This document shows, one piece after another, positions 16,593 through 24,507 of a stretch of DNA of 64,000 bases; position 1 is the first letter of the stretch; every line of letters begins with the position of its first letter. The notes beneath the pieces were generated by a model. That model was not told the origin of the DNA. It saw nothing but the letters and a program-made list of their open reading frames with translations, and searched no databases. The position numbers and the translations under genes are program-made. This DNA is from JABDGC01 sp964466595 (lineage in GTDB: Bacteria > Pseudomonadota > Gammaproteobacteria > DSM-16500). The DNA lies in the NCBI GenBank assembly GCA_964466595.1, contig CAYXNR010000004.1, positions 1-64,000 of the forward strand, in the 5' to 3' direction.

Positions 16593-17111
16593 ATTAGTAC
16601 TGAAAAAAAACCACGGGTCAATGACGAAATTCATTCAGCCCAGGTCAGATTAATCGATGATAAAGGCGGCCAATTAGGTATTGTCTCTGTACGTGATGCT
16701 TTACAGATTAGTGAGGAAGCAGGTTTAGATCTTGTCGAGGTTTCACCTGAAGCCGAGCCGCCTGTTTGCCGCATCATGGACTATGGTAAATATAAGTTTC
16801 AGCTGAGTAAGCGAAAGGCAGCAGCTAAAAAGAAACAAAAACAAGTCCAGATTAAGGAAATCAAAATCCGTCCGGGAACAGAAGAAGCGGATTATCAGGT
16901 TAAATTACGTAGCCTGACTCGCTTTCTTTCTGAAGGGAATAAGGCCAAAATTACTCTCAGATTTCGTGGGCGTGAAGGAGCACACCCCGAGCTTGGCTTG
17001 CAGCTTTTGCAGCGTATCCAAGCAGATTTGGTGGACTACGGGGTGTTGGAACAAAACCCACGTTTCGAAGGCCGCCAAATGGTCATGGTGATGGGACCAA
17101 AAAAGAAGTAG
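16593..17111 (+). CDS. infC: Translation initiation factor IF-3, AUU start
   Basis: IF-3 keeps 30S subunits free of 50S and checks start-codon pairing. Translated from ATT at 16593, the protein is 172 residues and aligns end to end with the family: RVNDEIHSAQVRLID at the N-terminus, then PPVCRIMDYGKY and the C-domain KITLRFRGRE. No ATG exists in frame near the expected start, and the upstream in-frame alternative at 16527 would overlap thrS by 52 bases and add 22 unrelated residues. AGAGGAAG sits about 7 bases before ATT. An AUU start is the known device by which IF-3 represses its own translation in Escherichia coli; the same control is inferred here. Confidence 0.93.
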   Translation: MSTEKKPRVNDEIHSAQVRLIDDKGGQLGIVSVRDALQISEEAGLDLVEVSPEAEPPVCRIMDYGKYKFQLSKRKAAAKKKQKQVQIKEIKIRPGTEEADYQVKLRSLTRFLSEGNKAKITLRFRGREGAHPELGLQLLQRIQADLVDYGVLEQNPRFEGRQMVMVMGPKKK

Positions 17112-17205
17112 CTGTTTTGTTCCTTGAAGCAGTTACCCGCTACCCCGCTACGAGGCAGGTGTGCTGGGCGTATCGGTCTAAAAAATTTAGCTAAGAGGTG
17201 TTGAT
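17112..17205 (+). promoter_or_regulatory. infC-rpmI spacer, possible L20-responsive leader
   Basis: This 94-base spacer before rpmI is GC-rich and can form partial stems around cccgctaccccgctacg and gcgtatcgg. In enterobacteria ribosomal protein L20 binds structured RNA in this interval and represses rpmI-rplT. The position fits, but I could not establish the fold. Confidence 0.3.
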
Positions 17206-17403
17206 ATGCCAAAATTGAAATCAAATCGTGGTGCAGCCAAACGTTTTAGAAAAACGGCAACTGGCTTTAAGTTCCGTCGCGCTCAGCGTAATCATATCTT
17301 AACTTCCAAGTCGCATAAGAATAAACGGCATTTGCGTGCCAATCGCTTGGTTGATGGAACGGATCAACATCGTATAGAACAAATGCTTCCCTTTGCTGAC
17401 TAG
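17206..17403 (+). CDS. rpmI: 50S ribosomal protein L35
   Basis: The 65-residue basic protein begins MPKLKSNRGAAKRFRKTATG and carries the HILTSKSHKNKRHLR core of L35. Length is exactly that of the family. The ribosome site aagaggtg precedes ATG 17206. It is 11 bases from rplT, with which it is surely co-translated. L35 binds 23S rRNA and is assembled late into the large subunit. Confidence 0.97.
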   Translation: MPKLKSNRGAAKRFRKTATGFKFRRAQRNHILTSKSHKNKRHLRANRLVDGTDQHRIEQMLPFAD

Positions 17404-17414
17404 AGGATAACAAT

Positions 17415-17771
17415 ATGCCAAGAGTAAAACGAGGTGTCGCTGCGAGAGCAAGACATAAGAAAGTACTAAAGCAAGCCAAAGGCTATTATGGCGCCCGTAG
17501 CCGGGTTTATCGTGTTGCCAAGCAAGCAGTCATTAAGGCTGCACAATATGCTTATCGTGACCGTCGCCAGAAAAAACGCGATTTTCGCTCCCTCTGGATT
17601 GTTCGAATCAATGCTGCTGCTCGTGAATGCGGCCTTTCCTACAGCGCCTTTATGCATGGCTTGAAAAAGGCAGCGGTCACAATCGACCGAAAGGTGCTCG
17701 CTGATCTTGCTGTGCGCGATAAGGCTGCCTTTTCTGTTTTAGCTGAACAAGCTAAAGTGGGTCTGGTCTAG
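17415..17771 (+). CDS. rplT: 50S ribosomal protein L20
   Basis: The 118-residue protein starts MPRVKRGVAARARHKKVLKQ and keeps the YRDRRQKKRDFR and FMHGLKKA segments of L20, an early assembly protein that binds 23S rRNA. Its ribosome site is tagaggata. Standard length. In many bacteria pheS follows directly, but here a roughly 414-bp inverted-repeat element intervenes. Confidence 0.97.
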   Translation: MPRVKRGVAARARHKKVLKQAKGYYGARSRVYRVAKQAVIKAAQYAYRDRRQKKRDFRSLWIVRINAAARECGLSYSAFMHGLKKAAVTIDRKVLADLAVRDKAAFSVLAEQAKVGLV

Positions 17772-17796
17772 AATAAAATTCTAATCAAGGTAAGTC

Positions 17797-18210
17797 AAAG
17801 GCAGTTGATGGAGAGGTCCAACCAAGTCAAGTTTCGTATAGTCAAGAACAGTTGACGTTGGGGTCCTGTCACGGTATTTGTTTCCACTCTCGTGGAGAAC
17901 AAATACCGTGCCACCCCCCGTGCAACCGTTGAGGAACACAATGAGGGTTTAATTAAGTAGTTAGGTCTTTGCTTTATACGCATGCCTGTCTTTTTGCCCA
18001 TCTTCTCTTTGCTTGTCCTTCATCAACCCCTTAACTTTATCCTAGAACTTAAACCCCTTTCACTTATCACAGCCGGTGCACGGGGGGTGGCACGGTATTT
18101 GTTCTCCACGAGAGTGGAAACAAATACCGTGACAGGACCCCAACGTCAACCGCCCTTGACTCATACGAACCTTGATTTTATTTGACAGACCCCGCCGTCA
18201 ACTGTCCTTA
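17797..18210. mobile_element. Nested inverted-repeat element, MITE-like, between rplT and pheS
   Basis: Bases 17851-17924 are the exact reverse complement of 18077-18150 (74 bp, no mismatch), separated by 152 bases. Each arm itself contains a hairpin: cacggtatttgtt and its complement around a tccactctcgtgga loop region. Outside the identical core the similarity continues in diverged form, for example cagttgatgg near 17801 against ccgtcaactg near 18195. The whole element therefore runs from about 17797 to 18210, with arms near 127 bases. No credible coding region lies inside. Architecture suggests a non-autonomous transposable element or a large structural repeat. It fills most of the 546-base gap between the two genes; I see nothing else there. 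Confidence 0.8.
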
Positions 18211-18317
18211 ATAAGCCAAAAATCTTGCTAAAACCTAAAACGAACCTATTAAAAGAATATTAAGAAATGAAATTCTCTAGTAAAATAGCGAAAATCATTC
18301 AATGAAATAATACGCTC

Positions 18318-19331
18318 ATGAAAGAATTAGACCACTTACTCAAACAAGCAGCAGAACAAATCCAGGCAGCATCTGAATTGAGAACCCTCGACGAATGCCG
18401 CATCCACTATCTCGGCAAAAAAGGAAAATTAACAGAGTATTTGAAGAAACTAGGCCAACTACCTGCTGACGAACGCCCTCTAGCCGGTCAAAGAGTGAAT
18501 GCCGTGAAGGGAGAAATCCAAGCTTTAATCGAAATAAAAACCGACGAACTCGAAGCTCAGCAAATTTCAAAGCAACTCCATGCTGAAGCAATCGATGTGA
18601 CGCTGCCAGGCAGACAGCAAGCACTGGGCACGCTTCATCCACTCACCCAAATTCGAGAACGCATCGAAATCATCTTTAAAGAAATGGGCTTTCTCGTGGT
18701 AGAAGGTCCCGAAATTGAAAATGAATATTACAATTTCGAAGCACTCAATGTTCCCGCCTTACACCCGGCCCGATCAATGATGGATACTTTTTATTTCGAA
18801 GACGGACTCTTGTTGCGAACCCACACCTCGCCGATCCAAATTCGTTTCATGGAACTGAATCCCCCTCCCTTTCGTATGATTGCGATTGGCCGCGTTTTTC
18901 GCCGTGACTTTGACCTTACTCATACTCCAATGTTTCATCAGGTAGAAGGCTTGGTTATCGACGAAACCGTAACCTTTGCAGATTTAAAAGGCCTACTCAT
19001 TGAGTTTTTACAAACCTTTTTCAATAGCGCTGTCCCGATTCGTTTTCGTCCTTCTTATTTTCCCTTTACCGAGCCCTCTGCTGAGGTAGATATCGGCTGT
19101 GTGCGTTGTGAGGGGAGAGGCTGTCGCATTTGTAAAAATACCGGCTGGCTTGAAGTTTTAGGCTGTGGAATGGTTCATCCGCGGGTACTGGAAGGCGTAA
19201 AAATTGATAATGAGCGTTATCGGGGTTTTGCTTTTGGAATCGGCTTTGATCGTTTAGCCCTCTTGCGTTACAACATTCCCGATTTGCGGACCTTATTCGA
19301 GAATGATCTACGATTTTTACAACAGTTTTAG
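18318..19331 (+). CDS. pheS: Phenylalanyl-tRNA synthetase alpha subunit
   Basis: PheS is the catalytic class II subunit of the alpha2-beta2 enzyme. The 337-residue protein has an N-terminal coiled coil (residues 1-85). HPLTQIRERIEIIF and the motif 2 region RVFRRDFDLTHTPMFHQ follow. A Cys-rich insertion (CVRCEGRGCRIC, likely metal-binding as in many bacterial PheS) precedes the motif 3 region GFGIGFDRLALLRY-like FAFGIGFDRLALLRY. No strong ribosome site is seen before ATG 18318. It is 30 bases upstream of pheT. Confidence 0.96.
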   Translation: MKELDHLLKQAAEQIQAASELRTLDECRIHYLGKKGKLTEYLKKLGQLPADERPLAGQRVNAVKGEIQALIEIKTDELEAQQISKQLHAEAIDVTLPGRQQALGTLHPLTQIRERIEIIFKEMGFLVVEGPEIENEYYNFEALNVPALHPARSMMDTFYFEDGLLLRTHTSPIQIRFMELNPPPFRMIAIGRVFRRDFDLTHTPMFHQVEGLVIDETVTFADLKGLLIEFLQTFFNSAVPIRFRPSYFPFTEPSAEVDIGCVRCEGRGCRICKNTGWLEVLGCGMVHPRVLEGVKIDNERYRGFAFGIGFDRLALLRYNIPDLRTLFENDLRFLQQF

Positions 19332-19361
19332 ACGAAGCAAGACTGAAAAAGAGGAAGTGAA

Positions 19362-21743
19362 ATGAAATTCAGCGAAGCATGGTTAAGAGAGTGGCTGAGT
19401 CCGGGTTTAGCGCGAGAAGAACTCTGTGAGCGTTTAACCATGACGGGGCTGGAAGTAGAAGCTGTTACGCCGGCTGCTGAATCCTTTATCAAGGTAGTCA
19501 TTGGAAAACTGCGCGCTTTAAAAGCGCATCCGGAAACACAGGAGCTACAGCTTTGTGAGGTGGAGGTCGGGAAAGGCCTTCCTTTGAGTATTGTTTGTGC
19601 TGCTCGAAATCTTCATGTGGGTATGAAGGTTGCTGTTGCCTTAGTGGCTGCCGTTTTACCAAAACAGGTCGTTGTGAAAGAAAGACAGGTGCGAGGTGTA
19701 CACTCAAGCGGCATGCTGTGTTCAGCTGCTGATTTGGGCTTAGCAGAGGAAAGTGAGGGTCTACTGGAGCTACCAAGCGAGGCACCTCTCGGGATGGAGT
19801 TATGGGAATATCTTCAACTGAACGACCATATTATTGAAGTCGCTGTGACGCCTAATCGCGGAGATTGCTTAAGCCTTGCGGGCATGGCAAGAGAGGTGGC
19901 TGCTGTTACAGGAACCCGCCTTAAAAAACCTGCTATTCCGGCAGTCAAACCCCTCATTCCCGATTTTTTTCCCGTGACCATTCGTGCCAAAGAGGCCTGT
20001 CCCCATTATGTAGGCCGCGTTATCCGTGGCCTGAATGCGAAGGCCTCGACGCCTATTTGGCTAAAAGAAAGATTAAGACGCAGTGGGCTACGTTCAATTA
20101 GTCCGATTGTGGATGTAACGAACTATGTCATGTTAGAACTCGGACAACCGATGCATGCCTTTGACCTCGCGCGACTTGAAAAAAAGCTGATCGTCAGAAT
20201 GGCTTCAAAAGATGAAACACTCCTACTCTTAGATGGAAGGCAGGTTCAGCTAAACGAAAAAACGCTTATTATTGCAGATCAAAAAAAACCACTAGCTCTT
20301 GCCGGCCTCATGGGAGGTGCAGATTCTGGAATTAGTGAAGCCTCGCAGGATATCTTTCTAGAAAGTGCTTTTTTTACACCGACAATAGTGGCTCGGCAAA
20401 GACAATTGTATCAATTAAATTCTGAATCTGCCTATCGCTTTGAGCGGGGAGTCGATCCTAATTTGCAACGAGGAGCGCTTGAGAGGGCTAGTCGTTTATT
20501 AATAGATATCGCAGGCGGAAAACCAGGGCCGATAATAGAGGAAAAAGCTAGACAATACCTGCCTAGTAAAAAACTGAGTTTGCGAGCAGCTCGTATTCCT
20601 AGTCTGCTCGGAAATTCCTCTATAACCGCGACCAAAGTAAAATCTCTTTTACAGCGTCTTGGTTTTGAATGTCAGAAGAAAAAGAAACAATGGCAGCTTA
20701 AGGTGCCGACCTGGCGTTTTGATGTAAGCCAAGAAGTAGATTTAATCGAAGAACTGGCTCGTCTCGACGGCTATGACAAAATCTCTCCCACGCGGCCCCA
20801 ATTTCCTATACAGAGCCATCAGCTGTCTGAAAATCGTCTTGCCTTACCACGGGTGCGTCGTCTTTTCTCTGATCTGGGATATCATGAGGTCATGACCTAT
20901 AGCTTTGTGAGTGCTGATTTACAAAGTCTTGTCGATCCAGAAAGAAAGCCCAAGGTCTTAGTCAACCCTCTTAGCTCCGATATGGGGGTGATGCGGACTA
21001 GTCTATGGCCGGGTTTGTTGGGAACTTATCTCTATAATCGAGATCGTCAACAAGCTGGCGGACGTTTTTTTGAACTCGGTTTTTGTTTTATCGAACAACA
21101 AAAACAATTAGCTCAGCTCTCTCTCCTCGGTGGTTTGATTAGTGGAACGGCTTTTCCTTCGCAATGGGGTCTTCATTCACGAGAATGCGATTTTTTTGAC
21201 TTAAAAGGAGATCTCGAACATTTGTTCCAATTAACACACATTCCGCAGGATCAGTTTTATTTTAAGACAAGCACCCATCCTGCGCTTCATCCCGGTCAGA
21301 CTGCAGCTCTCTATCGAGAAAAGCAGCTGCTCGGTATAATGGGAGCCTTGCATCCTTCAATCCGTCAGAAATTTGATATTTCTGAGCCAATTTTTCTTTT
21401 TGAGTGCAATATAGATCCTCTTTTGCAGGCTCGCTTTCCTTATTTTACTGAGATTTCCAAGTTTCCAGAAATTAGACGCGATTTAGCCTTATTAGTGGAT
21501 CGTCATATACCCACACAAGAAATTCGCGCTACAATAATAAATAATGGAGGAGAATGGCTAAGACAAGTAAATGTTTTTGATGTATATTTAGGAGAAGGGA
21601 TTCCGGCTAATAAAAAAAGTGTGGCTTTTGCTTTAATCCTGCAACATGCCACCAGAACCTTAAGAGATGAGGAGGTGGCAGAAACGATGGATAGAGTTAT
21701 AGGTGTGTTAAGGCAAACATTCGATATTGAGCTGCGAGGCTAA
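19362..21743 (+). CDS. pheT: Phenylalanyl-tRNA synthetase beta subunit
   Basis: The 793-residue protein matches the family length. In order it has an N-terminal tRNA-binding OB domain (about residues 40-150, with the SSGMLCS segment), the B3/B4 editing domain (PIVDVTNYVMLELGQPMHAFD) and the B5 domain. A catalytic-like core domain follows, then the C-terminal ferredoxin-fold anticodon domain (FPEIRRDLALLVD onward). It binds tRNA-Phe and hydrolyses Tyr-tRNA-Phe. The ribosome site is gaggaagtgaa. Its stop is followed after 4 bases by ihfA, a standard operon link. Confidence 0.96.
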   Translation: MKFSEAWLREWLSPGLAREELCERLTMTGLEVEAVTPAAESFIKVVIGKLRALKAHPETQELQLCEVEVGKGLPLSIVCAARNLHVGMKVAVALVAAVLPKQVVVKERQVRGVHSSGMLCSAADLGLAEESEGLLELPSEAPLGMELWEYLQLNDHIIEVAVTPNRGDCLSLAGMAREVAAVTGTRLKKPAIPAVKPLIPDFFPVTIRAKEACPHYVGRVIRGLNAKASTPIWLKERLRRSGLRSISPIVDVTNYVMLELGQPMHAFDLARLEKKLIVRMASKDETLLLLDGRQVQLNEKTLIIADQKKPLALAGLMGGADSGISEASQDIFLESAFFTPTIVARQRQLYQLNSESAYRFERGVDPNLQRGALERASRLLIDIAGGKPGPIIEEKARQYLPSKKLSLRAARIPSLLGNSSITATKVKSLLQRLGFECQKKKKQWQLKVPTWRFDVSQEVDLIEELARLDGYDKISPTRPQFPIQSHQLSENRLALPRVRRLFSDLGYHEVMTYSFVSADLQSLVDPERKPKVLVNPLSSDMGVMRTSLWPGLLGTYLYNRDRQQAGGRFFELGFCFIEQQKQLAQLSLLGGLISGTAFPSQWGLHSRECDFFDLKGDLEHLFQLTHIPQDQFYFKTSTHPALHPGQTAALYREKQLLGIMGALHPSIRQKFDISEPIFLFECNIDPLLQARFPYFTEISKFPEIRRDLALLVDRHIPTQEIRATIINNGGEWLRQVNVFDVYLGEGIPANKKSVAFALILQHATRTLRDEEVAETMDRVIGVLRQTFDIELRG

Positions 21744-21747
21744 GGAT

Positions 21748-22047
21748 ATGGCACTAACAAAAGCGGAAATTGTAGATCACTTATCACGAGAGATTGGAAT
21801 CAATAAACGCGAAGCCAGGGAAATCGTCGAGCTTTTTTTCAAAATAATTAGCGAGTCGCTGACTAAAGGTCATCTTGTAAAATTATCTGGTTTTGGTAAT
21901 TTTACGCTGCATGATAAAAAGCAGCGCCCCGGGCGAAATCCTAAAACGGGGCAAGAAATCCCTGTCTCAGCACGGCGCGTTGCTACTTTCCGAAGTGGCC
22001 AGAAGTTACGGGCTCGAGTTGGAAAGTATGAGGGAAAGAAAGAATGA
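21748..22047 (+). CDS. ihfA: Integration host factor subunit alpha
   Basis: IHF-alpha is one half of the DNA-bending IHF heterodimer. Starting at ATG 21748 gives 99 residues, the usual length; the open frame from 21727 adds seven residues inside pheT and was rejected. The protein reads MALTKAEIVDHLSREIG and contains the arm segment GRNPKTGQEIPVSARRV, whose Pro intercalates into the minor groove. It overlaps the next gene by 4 bases (ATGA). The partner gene ihfB is not at its usual place after rpsA in this window. Confidence 0.95.
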   Translation: MALTKAEIVDHLSREIGINKREAREIVELFFKIISESLTKGHLVKLSGFGNFTLHDKKQRPGRNPKTGQEIPVSARRVATFRSGQKLRARVGKYEGKKE

Positions 22048-22439
22048 CCTCTGCTTCCCGAAGTCAAAAACGGAAGGGCGTCAGTTTTAAAAAAGAATTA
22101 CCGCCTATTCCTGACAAGCGCTATTTTAGTATCAGTGAAACAGCGCGCTTATGCGGTGTAAAAGCCTATATTCTCCGTTTTTGGGAGCAGGAATTTTCTC
22201 AGCTGAAGCCCGATAAGCGGCGTGGAAATAGGCGTTATTACCAATATCAAGATCTTTTACTGGTTCGACAGATCCGTAAACTTTTATATGAAAACGGTTT
22301 TACTATAGAAGGTGCACGATCTCAGTTAACAGGCGGACTTCGCGAAGCTACCAAGGAATCTTATGTGGATGAGGTGCGCGCCCACCTGATTGCTGACCTC
22401 GAAGCCTTGTTAGAGAATTTAAAATCTGTAGCAGCCTAA
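22044..22439 (+). CDS. MerR-family transcriptional regulator
   Basis: The 131-residue protein has a winged-helix MerR DNA-binding domain: YFSISETARLCGVKAYILRFWEQEF (residues about 27-51), then RGNRRYYQYQDLLLVRQIRKLLYENGFTI-type wing and helices. A short C-terminal helix follows (VRAHLIADLEALLENL). There is no cysteine-rich metal-sensing end. An equivalent MerR-like gene follows ihfA in many gammaproteobacteria and its target is not known to me. It is translationally coupled to ihfA through a 4-base overlap. Confidence 0.9.
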   Translation: MTSASRSQKRKGVSFKKELPPIPDKRYFSISETARLCGVKAYILRFWEQEFSQLKPDKRRGNRRYYQYQDLLLVRQIRKLLYENGFTIEGARSQLTGGLREATKESYVDEVRAHLIADLEALLENLKSVAA

Positions 22440-22453
22440 TTTTCTTGCCCTGA

Positions 22454-22470
22454 GCCAGCTTGTAGCTGGC
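22454..22470. terminator. Hairpin after the pheST-ihfA-merR operon
   Basis: A 7-bp stem (gccagct / agctggc) with a 3-base loop is followed by atcctttt, a weak T-tract. The wording also matches the dispersed gtcatgccagc...agctggcatcc repeat seen at 52481 and 24351, so it may be a repeat relic used as terminator. Confidence 0.45.
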
Positions 22471-22487
22471 ATCCTTTTATAAAAAAA

Positions 22488-22517
22488 TTGACTCTACCCC
22501 CCAACTTGAGATACAAA
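22488..22517 (+). promoter_or_regulatory. Candidate promoter for tRNA-Pro / fadD
   Basis: TTGACT at 22488 is followed after 18 bases by TACAAA, about 39 bases before the tRNA. The -35 box is good and the -10 box is moderate. Confidence 0.4.
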
Positions 22518-22555
22518 ATCCCCCTTGATAGGAAGATATCTTCCCCTTAATTATG

Positions 22556-22629
22556 CGGGGCGTAGCGCAGTCTGGTAGCGCACTTGTCTGGGGGGCAAGT
22601 GGTCGTGGGTTCAAATCCCGCCGTCCCGA
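22556..22629 (+). tRNA. tRNA-Pro (GGG), CCA not encoded
   Basis: CGGGGCG pairs with CGTCCCG (one G-T pair). The D arm is gcgcagtctggtagcgc. Anticodon stem cttgt/gcaag encloses loop CTGGGGG, giving anticodon GGG; the T loop is ttcaaat. The discriminator A at 22629 is followed by ataa, so CCA must be added by the nucleotidyltransferase. It lies 26 bases before fadD. Confidence 0.93.
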
Positions 22630-22655
22630 ATAAATTTATTCGAAGAAGGTAGAGC

Positions 22656-24323
22656 ATGGACAAAATATGGCTAAAGCATTATCCCTCGGAAGTACCAGCA
22701 GAGATCAACCCCGATCAATACCAATCCCTGGTTGAGCTATTTGAACAGAACTGCGAAAAATATAAAACTTCTCCGGCTTTTTATAACTTCGGCGTCAAAC
22801 TCACTTATCAAGAATTAAATGAACAAACCAGGACTTTTGCAGCCTATCTCCAGCAGGTATTACAACTGAAGAAGGGTGATCGTCTTGCGATTATGCTGCC
22901 AAATGTTTTGCAATATCCCGTTGTTCTTTTTGGGGCCCTGCGTGCTGGTTTAATTGTTGTTAATGTCAATCCACTCTACACCGCACCGGAGCTTCGTCAT
23001 CAAATGCAGGATTCGGGCGCAGAAACTATTGTGGTTCTCGAGAATTTTGCGCATACCGTTGAAAAATGTTTAGAGCAAACACCGCTTAAAAATGTGATTG
23101 TGACTCGCTTAGGGGATTATTTTTCACCCATCAAAGCCTGGCTGACCCATTTTGCTTTAAAATATATTCATAAAAAAATTCCACACTGGCAGATTCCCGA
23201 GGTTCATTATTTTAAAAAGCTCATGGCGAAAGGAAAGCACTTAGAATTTAAGCCTGTTCAGCTTAATAATCAGGATCTGGCTTTTTTACAGTATACCGGC
23301 GGCACCACTGGGGTTTCAAAGGGAGCCATGCTGATGCATCGAAACCTGATTGCCAATATTGAGCAGGGCTATGCCTGGTTTCATTCCAAATTTATCCCGG
23401 GAAATGAAATTATTATTACTGCTTTACCGCTTTATCATATTTTTTCCCTGATGGTGAATTGCCTACTCTATGTGACTAAAGTCGGTGGTATTAATGTTCT
23501 GATTACGAATCCTCGAGATATTCCTTCGATGATTAAGCAGATGTCAAAATTTAAATTTACGGGCATTACTGGAGTGAATACTCTTTTTAATGCCTTGCTT
23601 AGAAATCCAGATTTTGCCTCCTTAGATTTTAGCCATTTAAAATTAACCGTAGGCGGGGGAACCGCTGTTCAACGTGCTGTAGCCGAAGAATGGCAGAGAG
23701 TAACAAACAAGGTCATGATAGAAGGCTATGGCCTCACGGAAACCTCTCCCTGTGTGGCCGCTAACCCCGCGAATTCTAAAACCTATAGTGGGAATATTGG
23801 CTATCCCTTGCCTTCTACTGAAATTTGTATTCTTGATGAACAAGGCAGAGAAGTCCCTTATGGTGTGAAAGGCGAACTTGCCATAAAAGGGCCTCAGGTA
23901 ATGAAGGGTTATTGGCAGCAGCCAGAAGAAACCAAAATTGCATTTAATCAGAATGGCTGGTTTCTAACAGGCGATATCGGCATGATGGACGAGCAGGGCC
24001 GTTTTTGTATTCTGGAGCGTAAAAAAGATATGATCCTTGTTTCTGGCTTCAATGTCTATCCCACCGAGGTAGAAGACGTCATTGCTGCTATTCCGGGGGT
24101 TTTAGAAGCAGCGGTTGTGGGCGTGCCAGATGAGCTTTCAGGAGAGGCGGTGAAGGCTTTTATTGTGAAAGACAGGGAAAGTCTCAGGGTAGAGGATATA
24201 ACCCGTGCCTGTCGAGAATCCCTTACAGCTTATAAAGTACCTAAATTTATCCAATTTTGCCAAGAATTGCCTAAAACAAATGTCGGGAAAATTCTAAGAC
24301 GCGCCCTAAGAGAAACAAGCTAA
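22656..24323 (+). CDS. fadD: Long-chain fatty acid CoA ligase
   Basis: The 555-residue adenylate-forming enzyme activates long-chain fatty acids to acyl-CoA via an acyl-AMP. It has the ATP-binding P-loop YTGGTTGVSKGAM and the EGYGLTETSP motif. The GWFLTGDIGMMDEQGRF and KDMILVSGFNVYPTEVE segments and a C-terminal catalytic Lys region (KTNVGKILRR) complete the fold. Length and N-terminus (IWLKHYPSEVPAEI) fit FadD rather than short-chain ligases. The ribosome site gaagg lies 8 bases upstream. No other beta-oxidation genes are in the window; in a host-associated bacterium it may feed exogenous fatty acids into phospholipids or degradation. Confidence 0.92.
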   Translation: MDKIWLKHYPSEVPAEINPDQYQSLVELFEQNCEKYKTSPAFYNFGVKLTYQELNEQTRTFAAYLQQVLQLKKGDRLAIMLPNVLQYPVVLFGALRAGLIVVNVNPLYTAPELRHQMQDSGAETIVVLENFAHTVEKCLEQTPLKNVIVTRLGDYFSPIKAWLTHFALKYIHKKIPHWQIPEVHYFKKLMAKGKHLEFKPVQLNNQDLAFLQYTGGTTGVSKGAMLMHRNLIANIEQGYAWFHSKFIPGNEIIITALPLYHIFSLMVNCLLYVTKVGGINVLITNPRDIPSMIKQMSKFKFTGITGVNTLFNALLRNPDFASLDFSHLKLTVGGGTAVQRAVAEEWQRVTNKVMIEGYGLTETSPCVAANPANSKTYSGNIGYPLPSTEICILDEQGREVPYGVKGELAIKGPQVMKGYWQQPEETKIAFNQNGWFLTGDIGMMDEQGRFCILERKKDMILVSGFNVYPTEVEDVIAAIPGVLEAAVVGVPDELSGEAVKAFIVKDRESLRVEDITRACRESLTAYKVPKFIQFCQELPKTNVGKILRRALRETS

Positions 24324-24350
24324 GCCTAAGAGCCTGTATATTATTTGATT

Positions 24351-24401
24351 AATGCCGGCGGACTGTCGTGCCGGCAGGTTTTTAGCCGGCATCCAGAGCC
24401 T
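24351..24401. repeat. Dispersed gtcgtgccggc / gccggcatcc element
   Basis: A 7-bp stem (tgccggc 24369-24375 and gccggca 24385-24391) lies in a diverged copy of the 52481 element. It occupies the gap between fadD and gyrA and may terminate fadD transcription, without a strong T-run. Confidence 0.6.
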
Positions 24402-24464
24402 TTAAACTTATTTTGAAAAGGAAGTCTTTGTTCCCAAAATTGAGCTCCCGTTATAAGCTCTTTA

Positions 24465-24473
24465 TGTTATAAT
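24465..24473 (+). promoter_or_regulatory. Extended -10 promoter for gyrA
   Basis: TGTTATAAT (TG-N-TATAAT) ends 34 bases before the gyrA start and gives a leader of about 28 bases. No matching -35 box is present at 16-18 bases, which extended -10 promoters tolerate. The box overlaps the ATG at 24472, arguing against that codon as the start. Confidence 0.5.
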
Positions 24474-24507
24474 GAACCTCGATTTTGTGACGATCATCTG
24501 GACCTCT

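Noticed and set aside
17795..18185. Two open frames (minus 17795-18001, plus 17982-18185) sharing the peptide GVARYLFSTRVETNTVTG
   Set aside because: The shared peptide is the translation of the same strand of each inverted-repeat arm; there is no ribosome site or coding signal, so these are by-products of the element.
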